A DNA stretch of 64,000 bases. It comes from Enterococcus diestrammenae. Lineage in GTDB: Bacteria; Bacillota; Bacilli; Lactobacillales; Enterococcaceae. This document shows positions 7,758 through 16,104 of this stretch, in pieces (position 1 is the stretch's first letter; every line of letters begins with the position of its first letter). The translations under genes were made by a program, and so were the position numbers. Location: contig NZ_MAEI01000001.1 of the NCBI RefSeq assembly GCF_009933255.1, forward strand, positions 93,788-157,787. Reading direction: 5' to 3'. The notes beneath the pieces were generated by a model. The model saw only the letters and a list, made by a program, of their open reading frames with translations, did no database searches and had not been told where the DNA came from.

Positions 7758-9527
7758 TTATTTTACCTTTACTTTTACTTGCACCAAAGATAACTCAGGA
7801 TTGACATCCATTGCTTCCGTCATTCCCAAAATTGGCTGTCCATCTACATCAAAATGTACCCGCCGGATGCCTGAAGAACGGGGAGCATCGATACCTGGAC
7901 GAGCATGATAAGTGTTCCAGACATTGCCTTCTTCATCTTCTACATAAGCATTATGTCCAGGTCCAAATTCTCCTGGAACATTCAGAGAAGTCAACAATGG
8001 GTAATTTGATTTTTCCCAGACCGCTGGATTGAGCAAGTCACTGCCAACTTTGGCTTTTAGATACCCCACACAATAGCTACTGTCGACAGCTGCGCCGGAA
8101 ATGGTTAAATAGATATCTTCTCCTCGATACAAGGCATAGGGACCTTCATCGACAAAGGTATGATTATTGTCCCATCCATAATCTGGTTTTGCTAAGACTA
8201 CTGGTTCTGTCAATAATTGCCACGGTTGATCAGGATTGAGCTCCGCAAAATAAATCCACGCACCTAAGTCCACTGGGAAAAACTGACGTTGCGACCAAGC
8301 GGCATAGATACGGCCACTATCTTTAATCACCGTCATATCCAAAGTGATGCCTCCTGTAATCAAAGGCGAACCATCTGCTTTTACGACTTTTTGCGGTCGC
8401 TGCCAATCAGCTAGCACCAAGGGATTGCCGCCTTCTTTCAAAGCCATCACATGGGATTGTTCCTCTTCAAAAGGACCTGGTGTTGCCCCGTGGAAAATAT
8501 ACAAACGATCATTAATAATATGAAATTCTGGTGCCCACAAGAGATTGGCAATTTCAGGGTACATCTCGCTATCCAAAATCTTCATCTCTTGGGCAGTAAC
8601 TAACTCAGCAATCGTCTTGGCTTTACGGATATAGAGACTACGGTTATCGTCATAATCATTCGTGGCAATAAAGTAGTATTCCCCTTGCCATTTGCCGATA
8701 CAAGGATCCGCGCGATAAGTCGCAATCGGGAAAGAAAAATGTTCCTGATGCACTTGACCTTTTGCTACAAAAGTTTTTTCAGTAGCGCTTGTTGGTAAAT
8801 CAAACCAATCAATTCCGGCTTGGCGACTCGAGCCATCACTATAGCGCAAGGTTGCTTTCATCGTGGTAAGTTCTTCCATGTTTTCAACAACGACTTCATC
8901 CGGTAAGTCCACAGCGATATGATGGGGTGTTATCAATTTTTTTTGTAAATAGTCTCCTTGTTCCTCACTAATGGTCAAACTATTCCTCGGAATTGCCCCT
9001 TCAATATCCGTTGCTACTTCCAAAAGTGGTTGCCACTGAATGGCAACCTTTTTAGTCTCATCCACATGATCTAAGGTTGGGGTCGTCACTTGATAAGCCT
9101 GATCACAGCTATCTAACCACCGGATTTGATACCCTTCATCCGTATAAGCCAATTGAACATCCATCAGAGGCATGTCACTTAGGTGGAGCAAAGGTAGTTC
9201 TTGATACTGAATAAAGTTTTCCGTTGCAAAAACTAAAATGCTACCCACACTGGTTTCATCCAACGTTCCATCGGCATTTACCCGAATCCCGATGATGTAA
9301 AATTTCTCTTTTCCCTGACAAATCCAAGTTTTTTTAAGGGCTTTTGCTACTAAAAACCCATCAGGCAAAGAATGTGCTTTGGCAAACAAGACCCCAAAGT
9401 TTTGATTTAATGGCTGAAACACTCCTGATTCATCAGCCAATGCTAAATGCATCGCCAATCCCAGCCGAGTATCATAAAGCTCTGTTTCTTTTGCTTCTCG
9501 TTGATAATTCAATAATTGATAACTCAT
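7758..9527 (-). CDS. Glycoside hydrolase family 43 protein
   Basis: Intracellular glycosidase, probably a beta-xylosidase or alpha-L-arabinofuranosidase acting on xylo-oligosaccharides. The 589-residue protein has no signal peptide. An N-terminal domain of about 265 residues of uncertain fold precedes the five-bladed propeller. The three acidic residues of GH43 can be placed: Asp in RADPCIG (about 274), Asp in ITLDMTV (about 397) and Glu in VDEGPY (about 461). The motif GEFGPGHNAYVEDEEGN near the C-terminus is typical of the family. GGAGG precedes the ATG. It follows the GH39 gene by 92 bp in the same direction without a visible terminator, so the two are probably one XylR-controlled unit. 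Confidence 0.88.
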   Translation of the reverse strand: MSYQLLNYQREAKETELYDTRLGLAMHLALADESGVFQPLNQNFGVLFAKAHSLPDGFLVAKALKKTWICQGKEKFYIIGIRVNADGTLDETSVGSILVFATENFIQYQELPLLHLSDMPLMDVQLAYTDEGYQIRWLDSCDQAYQVTTPTLDHVDETKKVAIQWQPLLEVATDIEGAIPRNSLTISEEQGDYLQKKLITPHHIAVDLPDEVVVENMEELTTMKATLRYSDGSSRQAGIDWFDLPTSATEKTFVAKGQVHQEHFSFPIATYRADPCIGKWQGEYYFIATNDYDDNRSLYIRKAKTIAELVTAQEMKILDSEMYPEIANLLWAPEFHIINDRLYIFHGATPGPFEEEQSHVMALKEGGNPLVLADWQRPQKVVKADGSPLITGGITLDMTVIKDSGRIYAAWSQRQFFPVDLGAWIYFAELNPDQPWQLLTEPVVLAKPDYGWDNNHTFVDEGPYALYRGEDIYLTISGAAVDSSYCVGYLKAKVGSDLLNPAVWEKSNYPLLTSLNVPGEFGPGHNAYVEDEEGNVWNTYHARPGIDAPRSSGIRRVHFDVDGQPILGMTEAMDVNPELSLVQVKVKVK

Positions 9528-9619
9528 AATAGCCTCCTAAATATAATAATTGCGAGTAGTTTGATTAGTGGTCCACACACCAATTTTCCAACCCATCAAA
9601 TCCAAATAAACAAATTTTC

Positions 9620-11101
9620 TTATCTACCAGCCAAGACTCGTTGATAATCATAGCCTCGATCGGATGTTTGCTTTCTTGGCCGCGCCTCGAAATAATGAAC
9701 TCCATGAGGCTGTACAGTAAATGAATAGCTGTCAGACGTGACCGTGGTAGTCACTTTTGGCTGAGCAATTTGCTGCAAAAGCGCTCTTTGCTCAGCACTC
9801 AAATTGGCTGGCTCTCCCAAATCATGCCAACTTTGCAATGGGTTGGCTGTTTGTTGATCCACCACTTCTGAAGTGATACACCATTTTTCAACCTCTTCTG
9901 GGAAATCTAGTTGGAAAGACATCGCTTCAGCCGTTAAATTCCAAAAAATGCCAGCAAAGCGCTCCTTGCCATCTGAAGTTACTAAGCCGTGTTCCCCTTT
10001 ATAAAGACAGTTCTTTTGTAGTTTTTTATAAAAAGCAAAGGTCCAAAAAGTTGGTTTAGGAATATTGCCATTGGCGACTAGCCCAAAACCTCCATGAAAC
10101 GGTGTGAAGGGAACCCCCATTTCTTCAAAGATATCCCCAAACGTCCAATAAGAATACGAGGCACTAGTTTCTCCTAACCTTGAAAGCAACTGAGCGATAT
10201 AGGCTGCGTTCAAATTCGTATCATGCAAAGGGCTATCCGGCCGATAAGACGTATTGAACTCCGTAATATGCATCGGCAAGCCACGATATTCTGGATAGTC
10301 ATCGATAATACTACGGGAAATCTCCAACTCAGTCAGGGATTCCCGTGCTTCTCGCAAAGTCACATAGCTATAATGTCCGGCGGTCTCTGGATCAGAAATG
10401 GTGTAAAAATGGCGGGTCACCGTATCAATCGCCAATTGTTCCTCGTGACAAAAGGCCATAAACTGTTGTAGCCAATTGACATCATCTACCCCACAAATCG
10501 CTGGTCCCCCAACTTTGAATTGGTCATCGACAGCTTTCACTGCCAAAAAGGTTTCTTTGAATAACTTAAAGTATTCGGTCATATCAGCATCTTGCCAAAA
10601 ACCTGGCAAATTCGGCTCATTCCAAACTTCCACCGGCCAAGTCACTACCTCAGCCCGACCATAGCGTGTGATTAAGTGTTGTAAGGTCGCTTGGACTAAT
10701 TGGCACCAACCTTCGTATGAGCGAGGCGGGGTCACGTTTCCCTGCCAATAAAAGACCGTCTGATCTCCAGAAGCTAGTTTTTGTGGCATGAAGCCCAACT
10801 CTAAATAGGGTTTTATACCCACTTCTTGATAAAAATCCATCACCATATCCAAGTAGGTAAAATTATATTCCGCGACTTTTTGTCCCGTTTCGTCTTCGTA
10901 TTCTTGGTAGATTGCCATGTCATCGCTAAATAAGCCGTGACCGCGAATATACTTGAACCCAATTTTTTCTTGTACGAGGCGTAATTGTTCTTGGTATTGC
11001 CGCTGCAAAGCCAAGCCCATCCGGCCAGTACCAATACAATCATCCGCAAAATTGTGAAATGAGCTAACTGGCATATTTTTTGTCAATTGAATAGTTTCCA
11101 T
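9620..11101 (-). CDS. xynB: Glycoside hydrolase family 39 beta-xylosidase
   Basis: Retaining beta-xylosidase (EC 3.2.1.37) releasing xylose from the non-reducing end of xylo-oligosaccharides; cytoplasmic, as no signal peptide is present. The 493 residues match GH39: acid/base Glu162 in VEVWNEPNLPGFW and nucleophile Glu281 in MHITEFNTSY, separated as in characterised family members, followed by the C-terminal beta domain. GAGGAG sits before the ATG. It is divergent from xylR, and an AGTTAGTT-rich operator lies 20 bp upstream of its start, so it is probably repressed by XylR in the absence of xylose. Confidence 0.92.
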   Translation of the reverse strand: METIQLTKNMPVSSFHNFADDCIGTGRMGLALQRQYQEQLRLVQEKIGFKYIRGHGLFSDDMAIYQEYEDETGQKVAEYNFTYLDMVMDFYQEVGIKPYLELGFMPQKLASGDQTVFYWQGNVTPPRSYEGWCQLVQATLQHLITRYGRAEVVTWPVEVWNEPNLPGFWQDADMTEYFKLFKETFLAVKAVDDQFKVGGPAICGVDDVNWLQQFMAFCHEEQLAIDTVTRHFYTISDPETAGHYSYVTLREARESLTELEISRSIIDDYPEYRGLPMHITEFNTSYRPDSPLHDTNLNAAYIAQLLSRLGETSASYSYWTFGDIFEEMGVPFTPFHGGFGLVANGNIPKPTFWTFAFYKKLQKNCLYKGEHGLVTSDGKERFAGIFWNLTAEAMSFQLDFPEEVEKWCITSEVVDQQTANPLQSWHDLGEPANLSAEQRALLQQIAQPKVTTTVTSDSYSFTVQPHGVHYFEARPRKQTSDRGYDYQRVLAGR

Positions 11102-11120
11102 TTTTTCTTCTCCTCGTAAT

Positions 11121-11144
11121 AGTTAGTTAGTTAAAAAAACAACC
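11121..11144. promoter_or_regulatory. Candidate XylR operator upstream of GH39 gene
   Basis: AGTTAGTTAGTTAAA followed by AAAACAACC. Except for a short difference in the middle it equals the sequence at 19448-19472 upstream of xylA. It lies downstream of a possible promoter (ACAAAA 11187-11192 and ACTATA 11164-11169 read on the minus strand as TTTTGT-17-TATAGT). Confidence 0.55.
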
Positions 11145-11214
11145 ATTTTGGCTAGTGGTTTTAACTATAATTGGCTAACATTTGTTACAAAACCTTATGA
11201 ATCCCCTTTTTCAG

Positions 11215-11243
11215 TTGTAATCAGTTAATTTGCACAGTATACT
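11215..11243 (+). promoter_or_regulatory. xylR promoter
   Basis: TTGTAA (11215-11220), 17-bp spacer, TATACT (11238-11243), 35 bp before the xylR start. The spacer and -10 region contain AGTTAAT and ACTAACT half-sites like those of the other xyl operators, suggesting autoregulation. Confidence 0.6.
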
Positions 11244-11277
11244 AACTCTAAGACGTACTTTAAAAAGGGGATTGTCC

Positions 11278-12447
11278 ATGATTATTAATAAACTTGACAT
11301 TCGTGAACAAAATGAAGCGACTGTACTAAAAGCGATTATTGAAAATAAAAATATTTCCCGAGCCAACATCTCCACTTTAACCAAACTAAATAAGGCCTCG
11401 GTTTCGCAAATTATCAAAAACCTAATTGAAAACGATATCGTAGAAGAAGTTGGTATCGGTGACGCTAGTTCGATGGGGGGGCGAAAACCGATTCAGCTGC
11501 ATTTTAATGGACGCTGCGGTTTGGTGCTTGCTTTTGATGTGGGCTATAACTATGTGACAGGGATGTTGGCCTATCTCGATGGGGAAGTGATTCGCCTCGA
11601 AGAAAGAAAAAATACCCCTATCAATAGCGAAAATATCTTGCCCACTGTTCAAAGCATTATCACCAATTTTTTAAGTCAGGCCCCAGTGACGCCCCATGGT
11701 CTAGTGGGGATTTCATTGGCCATCCACGGGATTATCAACGATAACCGCATCACCTTTACTCCTTACTACGATTTGTCTGGCTTGGATATCAAAGAACCCC
11801 TAGAGCAACTTTTCAGTGTGCCGGTCTTTGTAGAAAACGAAGCCAACCTTAATGCTGTCGGGGAATACTGCTTTATGACAACTGGCGACTACCAAAAAAT
11901 TATCAGTCTGAGTATTCATAGCGGAATTGGCGCTGGCACAGTAGCCAATGGTTCTTTACAATCTGGCTCCCATGGCTTCTCTGGAGAATTAGGACACAGC
12001 ACGCTTTTCCCTAATGGCAAATCCTGTCCTTGTGGTAATAAGGGCTGTCTCGAACAATATGCCTCCAACAGAGTGTTATTTGATACTTTTGCCAAATTAA
12101 AAGACTTGGATTTTGTTAATTCTGATATTTTTGCAGCCGCCTATAATGCCGGTGATGTGGATGCCATCCGTCTAGCCCTAGAAAATGTTGACTATTTAAG
12201 TATCGGCCTAAACAATATCATCGTGGCAGAAGATCCTGAGTTATTGATCGTCAATAGCTCTGTCTATCGTAAAATTCCCGATCTTCTTCCCCGGATACGT
12301 CGAAAAATGGTCTCTCGTTTTACGCAAAGTATCACCATTCAGACGAGCCTGTTAGGGGATCATGCCCCGCTATACGGTGGCATTGCCCAGGCTACTTCCC
12401 ACTTTTTAAAAATCCAAAACTTAAGACTAGGAATGCTTAAAAAGTAA
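11278..12447 (+). CDS. xylR: XylR, ROK-family xylose repressor
   Basis: Repressor of the xylose/xylan regulon, 389 residues. The N-terminal winged helix-turn-helix (about residues 18-75, SRANISTLTKLNKASVSQII) is followed by a ROK sugar-kinase-like domain with the zinc-binding motif CPCGNKGCLEQYAS around residue 259. The start at 11278 is preceded by AGGGGA; a longer reading frame from 11230 lacks a site and would start inside the promoter. The gene is divergent from the GH39 gene and lies among GH39, xylB, GH43, GH67 and xylA. In Bacillus and lactic acid bacteria ROK XylR releases its operators when xylose binds; that role is assumed here from family and context. Confidence 0.92.
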   Translation: MIINKLDIREQNEATVLKAIIENKNISRANISTLTKLNKASVSQIIKNLIENDIVEEVGIGDASSMGGRKPIQLHFNGRCGLVLAFDVGYNYVTGMLAYLDGEVIRLEERKNTPINSENILPTVQSIITNFLSQAPVTPHGLVGISLAIHGIINDNRITFTPYYDLSGLDIKEPLEQLFSVPVFVENEANLNAVGEYCFMTTGDYQKIISLSIHSGIGAGTVANGSLQSGSHGFSGELGHSTLFPNGKSCPCGNKGCLEQYASNRVLFDTFAKLKDLDFVNSDIFAAAYNAGDVDAIRLALENVDYLSIGLNNIIVAEDPELLIVNSSVYRKIPDLLPRIRRKMVSRFTQSITIQTSLLGDHAPLYGGIAQATSHFLKIQNLRLGMLKK

Positions 12448-12518
12448 GCTCCTTCCAATTGCTCATGAAACTTCCGCTATCCAGGGCAAACGAATACGGT
12501 TCCATCGTTTTTTAAAGA

Positions 12519-12562
12519 AAGCCATCGAGTAATCAGCCGACTTGCTGATTATCCGATGGCTT
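12519..12562. terminator. Hairpin between convergent xylR and xylB
   Basis: Left arm GCCATCG plus TAATCAGC, right arm GCTGATTA plus CGATGGC, flanked by AAA and TTA. Likely terminator for both genes; the T-run is short. Confidence 0.65.
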
Positions 12563-12592
12563 ATTTACCTTTCAAGGCAATGAGGCATTTTT

Positions 12593-14089
12593 TTACTCTT
12601 CTGTCAGTAAACGATGACAGATTGGTGCAGTTTGGGGATAAACATCTTGATAAATCTCATAAATTTTCGCATATTTTGCCACTTGTTGTGGATCAGGCAT
12701 GATGTGTTTGTCATAGTGCACAAAAACCTCGGCACAACTTTCAGCATCTGGGAATAATCCCGCTCCGATAGCTGCTAACATGGCAGCTCCCATGCCTGGA
12801 CCTTGTTCGGTAGTCAACGTCAAGATTTCAGCATCGAAAATATCTGCTTGCATTTGCAGCCAATCAGGGTTTTTCGCCCCACCACCAACGGAGACAATCT
12901 GTTTAAAATGGCGCCCCGTCGTATCTGCCATGATTTGTTGAGAATCCTTTAAAGAAAAAGTGATGCCCTCCAAAACTGCACGGCCAAAATGGCGCAATCG
13001 ATGATGAGTGTCAATGCCAATAAAACTGCCACGAATCTTGGCATCACTATAAGGTGTCCGTTCCCCTACGATATAAGGAGTGAACAACAGCCCATCTGAA
13101 CCAGCTGCCACAGTCCCCACATCCGCTAACAAGGTCGCAAAATCTTCTTCTGGCGCAAAGGTATCCCGAAACCAGCTCAATGAATTTCCGGCGGCCAAAG
13201 TTACGCCCATCCCATACAATTTGTCTTTGACGCTATGATTAAAGAGATGGAGTTTTCCTTGATAATCCACTGTTTCATCTGCTTCATAAGACAAGAAGAC
13301 GCCACTTGTTCCGATAGAAGCCATCGCTAAGCCTTCTTTGATAATCCCAGCTCCCAATGCAGCACAGGCATTATCTGCCCCACCAGCAAAAATCGCTACT
13401 TCTTGGGTAAAACCAAATTTCAATTGCAATTCTGGTACTATCTTGCCGACTAATCCAGCTGATTCATGTAGTGTTGGTAAGACCGCTTCATCGATATCAA
13501 ACTGTTTCAAAATAGCCGCTGACCAAACTTTTTCTTCTACATCCAATAACAATGTACCGGCTGCATCAGAGTAGTCCATCGAATATTGGCCTGTCAGCCA
13601 AAACGCCAAATAATCCTTTGGCAACATCACATGAGCCACTTTTTCCCAGTTGGCTGGTTCATTTTTTTGAACCCAACGAATTTTAGGCAAGGTAAATCCT
13701 TCGAGAGCCACGTTTTTCGTAATGGCTAACAATTGGTCCCCAAAAGTTGCCATGATTTCTTGACATTCTTTGGTTGTTCGTACGTCATTCCACAAAATTG
13801 CAGGACGAATAACTTGGTTGGCATCGTCTAATAACACCAAACTATGCATTTGACCGGAAAAACTAATCCCCACCAACGCATCCTTCATATCTGGACGCAA
13901 ATCCAACAGTTTTGTCATCACAATTTCCGCTGCTTTTTGCCAATGATTCGGATTTTGTTCACTGTAACCAGCTTGTGGTGTATCTAAAGGATAAGCACTA
14001 TCTGCTGATGCTAGCAGGTTCCCGCCCTCATCAAAAAGGAGTCCTTTTAACGCGCTCGTTCCGAGATCTAAGCCTAAAATTTGTTTCAT
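12593..14089 (-). CDS. xylB: Xylulokinase
   Basis: Phosphorylates D-xylulose to xylulose 5-phosphate with ATP (EC 2.7.1.17), the second step of xylose use. The 498 residues are normal for FGGY kinases: N-terminal GLDLGTSALKGLLFD phosphate-binding loop, GFTLPKIRWVQKNEP, the catalytic region FAGGADNACAALGAG near residue 235, GTSGVFLSY, and a C-terminal VGGGAKNPDWLQMQADIF. It follows the GH43 xylosidase by 18 bp and is the last gene of the xynB-xylB transcription unit. Confidence 0.95.
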   Translation of the reverse strand: MKQILGLDLGTSALKGLLFDEGGNLLASADSAYPLDTPQAGYSEQNPNHWQKAAEIVMTKLLDLRPDMKDALVGISFSGQMHSLVLLDDANQVIRPAILWNDVRTTKECQEIMATFGDQLLAITKNVALEGFTLPKIRWVQKNEPANWEKVAHVMLPKDYLAFWLTGQYSMDYSDAAGTLLLDVEEKVWSAAILKQFDIDEAVLPTLHESAGLVGKIVPELQLKFGFTQEVAIFAGGADNACAALGAGIIKEGLAMASIGTSGVFLSYEADETVDYQGKLHLFNHSVKDKLYGMGVTLAAGNSLSWFRDTFAPEEDFATLLADVGTVAAGSDGLLFTPYIVGERTPYSDAKIRGSFIGIDTHHRLRHFGRAVLEGITFSLKDSQQIMADTTGRHFKQIVSVGGGAKNPDWLQMQADIFDAEILTLTTEQGPGMGAAMLAAIGAGLFPDAESCAEVFVHYDKHIMPDPQQVAKYAKIYEIYQDVYPQTAPICHRLLTEE

Positions 14090-14107
14090 AGCGATTATTC
14101 CCTTCTC

Positions 14108-15637
14108 TTAATTGACCTGGTGTTCAATTTGATAAGCATCCACATATCCTGTAGCCTGTGGTGCTGTTCTAGTAGCATATAGACCCATTGTACAGCCTAC
14201 AAAACCACCAGCAATTTCTGTACTTAAATAATGAATAGCCACCGCTTCTGCGACAAGATGTTCTTCTTCAGCTACAATTACCTTGGCTGTCAGTTGTTGC
14301 AACGCACCGGTAAATTGCAATACGAAACGATCACCGGTAAAGGTCGTCCTCCCTAGTGTTTCTTCTACGCCAGCTAGAGTACGGATGAGCTGGGCTAGAT
14401 AGCCATTTTCTGTTTCGGTAATTTCCAAACGTACATGGTAGTCATTGCTTTGAATCAACGCCAAGCCACATGCTTCCCCTTTGGCCAAGGATGGTTGGAT
14501 ATCGACACGAAAATGGTAATTCATCGCTTTTTGTCGTAACCCAATATAAGTGGGTGAAGCCACATCTGATAAAGTCGCTTCCCCGGGTGTCAATCGCAAC
14601 CAGCCTGGACGAACAGTCCGATTGTAATCAGCAGGATGCGGATTACGCAAATAGACAAAGGCAACGTTTTCTTCAGCCAATGAAAACTGGCTTGTTTCTG
14701 GGACTGGACTGAGGGGCAGTGCATGTTCTTGGACGTCTAACAGCTGCCCATAACCTGGATTGACTACCGGCCAGCCGTCTTCCCAGACAACTTCAGCGAG
14801 AAACGTTTCACGTCCAAGATTGCTGTAACCTTCATAGTTTCGACTAGCCAAACAAGTCATATACCACTTGCCTGTTGTCGTTTCCACTAAATCCCCATGC
14901 CCGACATTGCAAACAGGAAAATCTTTACCCAAATGTCGATGAGTCAAAATAGGGTTATTGGGATTTCCCAAATAAGGCCCTGCCACTTGTTGACTTCGAG
15001 CAATCGTCACACAATGGTTAAAGCCAGTTCCCCCTTCCGCAATCATCAGATAATAATAGCCGTCTTTTTTATAAAGATGCGGTCCCTCAGGCCAAACTAC
15101 ATCTCGCATGGCCCCTTTCCACAAAGAAGTACTCACACCAATCAGACGCATGGTATTTAGATCAAGTTCTTGCAACCATACTTCCCAATCACCGTTGTAA
15201 GTGACACCTTTTGGATTCGGGCGCGTGCCTACATAATAACAACGTCCATCTTCATCAAAGAATAGACTGGGATCAATACCTGGAGCATCTTCTAAATAAT
15301 AGGGATCAGACCACGGCCCCTTGGGATCGGTTGCTGTCACCACAAAGTTGCCACCATGAGTAACATTGGTGGTAATCATATAGAAAGTTCCTTCATGGTA
15401 ACGAAGACAAGGTGCAAATATCCCTTGGGAATGCCCCGCCTGGTCTAAAGGTAACTGGCTATCCCGCTCTAAGACATTACCAATTTGTGTCCAATTTACC
15501 AAGTCTTTGCTGTGATAAATGGGAACACCTGGAAAATAAGCAAACGTCGAGGTCACTAAATAGAAATCTTCTCCTACCCCACAAACGCTTGGATCTGGAG
15601 AAAAGCCTTTCAAAACTGGATTAGTAAAAGTATTCAT
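14108..15637 (-). CDS. xynB: Glycoside hydrolase family 43 beta-xylosidase
   Basis: Inverting exo-beta-xylosidase of the XynB/XynD type, 509 residues, no signal peptide. The catalytic triad can be placed at Asp15 (GFSPDPSV), Asp122 (GIDPSLFF) and Glu184 (VWPEGPHLY). The C-terminal beta-sandwich typical of these enzymes starts around residue 315 and contains the TYIGLRQKAMNYHF segment. It hydrolyses xylo-oligosaccharides inside the cell and supplies xylose to XylA. It has its own promoter and operator upstream (15732-15787) and is followed by xylB. Confidence 0.93.
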   Translation of the reverse strand: MNTFTNPVLKGFSPDPSVCGVGEDFYLVTSTFAYFPGVPIYHSKDLVNWTQIGNVLERDSQLPLDQAGHSQGIFAPCLRYHEGTFYMITTNVTHGGNFVVTATDPKGPWSDPYYLEDAPGIDPSLFFDEDGRCYYVGTRPNPKGVTYNGDWEVWLQELDLNTMRLIGVSTSLWKGAMRDVVWPEGPHLYKKDGYYYLMIAEGGTGFNHCVTIARSQQVAGPYLGNPNNPILTHRHLGKDFPVCNVGHGDLVETTTGKWYMTCLASRNYEGYSNLGRETFLAEVVWEDGWPVVNPGYGQLLDVQEHALPLSPVPETSQFSLAEENVAFVYLRNPHPADYNRTVRPGWLRLTPGEATLSDVASPTYIGLRQKAMNYHFRVDIQPSLAKGEACGLALIQSNDYHVRLEITETENGYLAQLIRTLAGVEETLGRTTFTGDRFVLQFTGALQQLTAKVIVAEEEHLVAEAVAIHYLSTEIAGGFVGCTMGLYATRTAPQATGYVDAYQIEHQVN

Positions 15638-16104
15638 GGTTAGCCTCGTTTCTCATTTTTAATTGCTAAGGAAGAGGGACACCAGCTAGTATCCCTGAAA
15701 TAAGGCGCTATTAAAATGAGTCAGCTAATTCAGTTTGTATGCTTTACTAACTTTCTAAATGATAAAACACCTCTCGGCACAAGTCAACCGCTTACAGAAC
15801 AATTTTTTGTTTTTTTGCTACACCACTTCCCCTACATTAACCACTAATGAGCAACTATTGCGCGAATCCTTTACTCCCTAAAAAAAGCCGGTCTCACCAC
15901 ACCCGACAAATTCATCAGGCTATAGCGACACCGACAGACAAAAAATTCATTTTTCTTTTGACAGGGCTAGTTTAGCTACCGTCATGTTAATTTCTGAAGA
16001 CTAAAGTTCTTTTTTACCTCAAAACCTTCATCTATCCCGCGTCAGATGGTCTCGTATTTATTTTTTCAAGGCTTGAAAGCGTAGAACCCTTTATAAGCGT
16101 AACT
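15638..16104. other. 467-bp intergenic region between GH43 and GH67 genes
   Basis: The right-hand part of xynB control (15732-15787) is the only regulatory structure I can support. No clear T-tailed terminator for the xylA-aguA transcript is visible. A 29-base stretch around 15957-15983 ending TAGCTACCGTCA resembles one at 56730-56758. Confidence 0.5.
15732..15787 (-). promoter_or_regulatory. Promoter, XylR-like operator and cre-like site of xynB-xylB
   Basis: On the minus strand TTGACT (15782-15787), 17 bp, TATCAT (15759-15764). The -35 box overlaps TGTAAGCGGTTGACT, a partial cre match that the xylA promoter shares almost exactly. Just downstream of the -10, 15732-15752 reads AGTTAGTA, five bases, TACAAACT, an imperfect palindrome like the xylA operator. 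Confidence 0.65.
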